Origin: Desulfosporosinus sp.
GTDB lineage: Bacteria; Bacillota; Desulfitobacteriia; Desulfitobacteriales; Desulfitobacteriaceae
NCBI GenBank assembly: GCA_003132105.1
Contig: PKWS01000077.1
Coordinates: 1,481-8,521, forward strand
Length of the DNA stretch: 7,041 bases
Direction of reading: 5' to 3'
Below are positions 4,369 through 7,041 of the stretch, one piece after another. The notes under the pieces were generated by a model that was given only the letters and a program-made list of their open reading frames with translations, had not been told where the DNA came from and did not search any database. A program made the translations under genes and the position numbers. The number at the start of each line of letters is the position of its first letter. Position 1 is the first letter of the stretch.

Positions 4369-7009
4369 GAAGTATGTTTACTTATTCCGGGAAGGAAAGG
4401 CTTCCATGCGCGATTTGTTGGGAGGAAAAGGTGCCAATTTGTGCGAAATGACCAATATTGGTTTGCCGGTGCCCCCGGGATTTACCATTACCACGGAAGC
4501 GTGCAATGAGTATTACAGCAACGGCGAAAATTTCCCAGAGGGGATTTGGGATGAAGTCTGGCCGGCTTTAGCGGAAGTTGAGGCAGCCACGGGTAAACGC
4601 TTTGGAGATAAATTGAATCCACTGCTCGTTTCTGTTCGGTCTGGGGCTAAGTTCTCCATGCCAGGCATGATGGACACTGTTCTTAACTTGGGATTAAATG
4701 ACGATACCGTGAAGGCCTTGGCTGCGAACACACAAAACGAGCGTTTTGCCTGGGACTGTTATCGCCGCTTCATTCAAATGTTCGGGGATGTCGTCCTAGA
4801 AGTAGAACACTACGTCTTTGAACATATTTTAGAAATCGCCAAAGAGAAACAAGGGGCCAGCTATGACTCCGAGCTCTCTCCAGAAAGCCTCAAATGGATG
4901 GTCAGTGAGTATAAGAAAAAGATTGAACGTAAAACTGGCAAACCGTTTCCTATGGATCCCAGAGTCCAGTTAGAGCTAGCTGTCCAGGCTGTATTCCGTT
5001 CGTGGACCAATGATCGTGCGAATTTTTATCGTAAAATCAATAATATTCCCCATGACATTGGTACGGCGGTAAATATTCAGTCCATGGTCTTTGGAAATAT
5101 GGGGTCCGACTCGGGAACGGGTGTGGCCTTTACCCGTAATCCATCGACAGGGGAACGTGCTCTCTACGGCGAATATCTGATGAATGCTCAAGGGGAAGAC
5201 GTGGTAGCTGGTATCCGAACCCCAAATCCAATTGCCACCTTGGCAAAGGAAAATTTGGAGATCTACAATCAGTTTGCGGATATTTCCAATCGATTAGAGG
5301 CTCATTATCGTGATATGCAGGATATTGAATTTACGATTGAGCGCGGAAAACTTTATATTCTTCAAACTCGTAATGGTAAACGAACTGCCTCTGCCTCAAT
5401 CCGTGTGGCTGTCGAGCTTTTCCATGAGGGAGTAATTACTAAGGAAGAAGCAGTCATGAGGATCGAACCGGATCAATTGGAACACTTATTACATCGCCGT
5501 ATGGATACGGATGCTGTGCACCAAGTACTGGCGAAAGGGCTTCCTGCGTCACCGGGCGCTGCATCCGGAAAAATTGTCTTTAGTGCGGAAGAAGCAGAAC
5601 GATTAGGGAATGCCGGTGAGAAAATAATTCTGGTTCGTACCGAAACGACACCTGATGATATTCGCGGTATTTTGGCAGCCCAGGGGATCTTAACGAGTCG
5701 AGGCGGTATGACTAGTCATGCAGCTGTCGTCTCCCGTCATATGGGCAAACCGGCTGTTTGTGGGTGTGATGCCTTAAAGATCGACTATTCTAACGGTTTA
5801 GTTACTATTGAAGGGATTGAGTATCTCCAAGGAACCATCATCTCCATCGACGGATCAACTGGGCGTGTTATCGAGGGAGAAGTTTCTATGGTAGATCCCG
5901 AACTGAGTGAAGGATTTAAAGAGTTCTTGGGCTGGGCAGATGAAATTGCTCGACTCCATGTGATGGCTAATGCCGATAGCCCAACAGAAGCGACTAATGC
6001 CCGGGATTTCGGAGCGGTCGGGATTGGGTTGACTCGGACTGAGCATATGTTTATGGACCCTCAACGGATTCCCATTGTTCAAGATATGATCCTTGCGCAA
6101 ACACTCGAAGAACGTGAAGTCGCCTTGACAAAGCTCTTACCTATGCAGGAAGAAGACTTCTATGGTATTTTGAAGGCGATGCAAGGACTTCCTGTGACCA
6201 TTCGCCTACTGGATCCTCCACTTCACGAGTTCCTTCCGCATTCTGAAGAGCTGGTTGTGGAGATCACGAAACTTAGAATCAATAAAAACGATCCTGCTTC
6301 CTTAAATCAGAAAGAGATTTTGCTAAGCAAAGTGCGGGCATTATCTGAGCTTAATCCGATGCTCGGCCACCGTGGCTGTCGTCTGGGAGTATCCTTTCCT
6401 GAAATTACGGTCATGCAAGCCCGGGCTATTTTTCAAGCTAGTGCACGCTTGATAAAAGAAGGGTATGATATCCATCCGGAAGTCATGATCCCACTCATCA
6501 TGGGGAAAGAAGAATTTCTGATGATGCGTAAGCTTGTGGACGACACTGCGGAATTAGTCATGCGTGAACAAGATGTCCATATCCACTATAAAGTTGGGAC
6601 TATGATTGAGGTACCTCGTGCAGCTCTCCTCGCGGATGAGATTGGTTTAGTAGCAGACTTTTTCTCTTTCGGGACGAATGATCTCACCCAAATGGCGATG
6701 GGTTTGTCTCGTGATGATGCCCAAGGTAAGTTCCTCCCCGTCTATCTGGAAAAGAAGCTCATGAAGACCGATCCCTTTGTTGTGCTCGATCGAGAAGGGG
6801 TTGGCAAGCTCATCGACATGGCTGTGAAGCTTGGCCGGAGCACCAATCCAGACCTCGATTTAGGGATCTGTGGTGAGCACGGCGGGGAACCTAACTCGGT
6901 GGAATTCTGCCACATCGTTGGCCTGGACTATGTTTCCTGCTCCCCATTTCGCGTACCTATCGCGCGTTTGGCGGCAGCTCAGGCCGCTATAAAACATCAA
7001 GGGAAATAG
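4361..7009 (+). CDS. ppdK: Pyruvate,phosphate dikinase
   Basis: This cytoplasmic enzyme interconverts ATP + pyruvate + Pi and AMP + PEP + PPi. It serves gluconeogenesis or PPi-linked glycolysis in anaerobes. The 882 residues are close to the Clostridium symbiosum enzyme (about 874). The N-terminal ATP-grasp domain has GGKGANL (K23), VSVRSGAKFSMPGM (R93) and DIEF (D321, E323) with Q335. The swivelling phosphohistidine domain has GGMTSHAAVV with Thr451 and the catalytic His453. The C-terminal PEP/pyruvate TIM barrel has GLTRTEHMF (R559), TIRLLDPPLHEF (R615), EVPR (E750), FGTND (N773) and the catalytic Cys837 in GICGEHGGEP. All these residues agree with the known active site as I remember it, so the enzyme should be functional. 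Length and the GGMTSHA motif separate it from PEP synthase and enzyme I. Thr451 is the expected target of the adjacent PpsR. The ATG has a perfect Shine-Dalgarno and overlaps ppsR by 8 bp. Confidence 0.98.
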   Translation: MSKKYVYLFREGKASMRDLLGGKGANLCEMTNIGLPVPPGFTITTEACNEYYSNGENFPEGIWDEVWPALAEVEAATGKRFGDKLNPLLVSVRSGAKFSMPGMMDTVLNLGLNDDTVKALAANTQNERFAWDCYRRFIQMFGDVVLEVEHYVFEHILEIAKEKQGASYDSELSPESLKWMVSEYKKKIERKTGKPFPMDPRVQLELAVQAVFRSWTNDRANFYRKINNIPHDIGTAVNIQSMVFGNMGSDSGTGVAFTRNPSTGERALYGEYLMNAQGEDVVAGIRTPNPIATLAKENLEIYNQFADISNRLEAHYRDMQDIEFTIERGKLYILQTRNGKRTASASIRVAVELFHEGVITKEEAVMRIEPDQLEHLLHRRMDTDAVHQVLAKGLPASPGAASGKIVFSAEEAERLGNAGEKIILVRTETTPDDIRGILAAQGILTSRGGMTSHAAVVSRHMGKPAVCGCDALKIDYSNGLVTIEGIEYLQGTIISIDGSTGRVIEGEVSMVDPELSEGFKEFLGWADEIARLHVMANADSPTEATNARDFGAVGIGLTRTEHMFMDPQRIPIVQDMILAQTLEEREVALTKLLPMQEEDFYGILKAMQGLPVTIRLLDPPLHEFLPHSEELVVEITKLRINKNDPASLNQKEILLSKVRALSELNPMLGHRGCRLGVSFPEITVMQARAIFQASARLIKEGYDIHPEVMIPLIMGKEEFLMMRKLVDDTAELVMREQDVHIHYKVGTMIEVPRAALLADEIGLVADFFSFGTNDLTQMAMGLSRDDAQGKFLPVYLEKKLMKTDPFVVLDREGVGKLIDMAVKLGRSTNPDLDLGICGEHGGEPNSVEFCHIVGLDYVSCSPFRVPIARLAAAQAAIKHQGK

Positions 7010-7041
7010 TATAGACATAGCTTTCTAAGCCTTATACATCA
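7010..7041. other. Short tail after ppdK, no recognisable feature
   Basis: These 32 AT-rich bases follow the ppdK stop codon. No complete hairpin with a T-run, promoter or start codon with ribosome binding site can be made out. A terminator or next gene, if present, lies beyond the window. Confidence 0.6.

Overview
The window is a stretch of core bacterial chromosome, all coding on the + strand, with five genes in the order glyQ (3' part), glyS, ccpN, ppsR, ppdK. The order glyQ-glyS-ccpN-yqfL(ppsR) is familiar from Bacillus subtilis. Separate alpha and beta subunits of glycyl-tRNA synthetase, strong AGGAGG-type ribosome binding sites, TTG/GTG starts and a CcpN-type repressor all point to a Firmicute. 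The moderate GC content and the presence of pyruvate,phosphate dikinase next to its regulator suggest an anaerobic, Desulfitobacterium/Desulfosporosinus-like clostridial lineage; the genus is an inference.

Layout: 1-579 is the C-terminal two thirds of GlyQ. One base later glyS (581-2662) encodes the full beta subunit, so the two are translationally close. A 93-bp AT-rich gap (2663-2755) has no visible terminator. It carries an extended -10 promoter, an AT-rich dyad on the -10, and two near-matches to the CcpN operator consensus spaced 33 bp apart. ccpN (2756-3397, TTG start) encodes an HTH plus two CBS domains. A 149-bp gap follows (3398-3546), most of it a purine-rich stretch that can be read as 16 degenerate 7-base units. 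Then come ppsR (3547-4368), whose start I move to the second GTG because the first lies inside the Shine-Dalgarno, and ppdK (4361-7009), which overlaps ppsR by 8 bp. The last 32 bases hold nothing recognisable.

How the genes work together: glyQS charges tRNA-Gly. The other three genes form a control module for the pyruvate/PEP node. CcpN is the family that represses gluconeogenic genes in B. subtilis. PpsR is the bifunctional kinase/phosphorylase that switches PPDK off and on by modifying the threonine two residues before the catalytic histidine. PPDK interconverts pyruvate and PEP. The Thr-Ser-His target is intact in this PPDK, so the regulator and its substrate are encoded by overlapping genes. 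I see no mobile element, CRISPR array, RNA gene, pseudogene or sign of recent transfer. The most interesting items are the candidate CcpN autoregulatory boxes and the heptad repeat array; neither amounts to a clearly new system.
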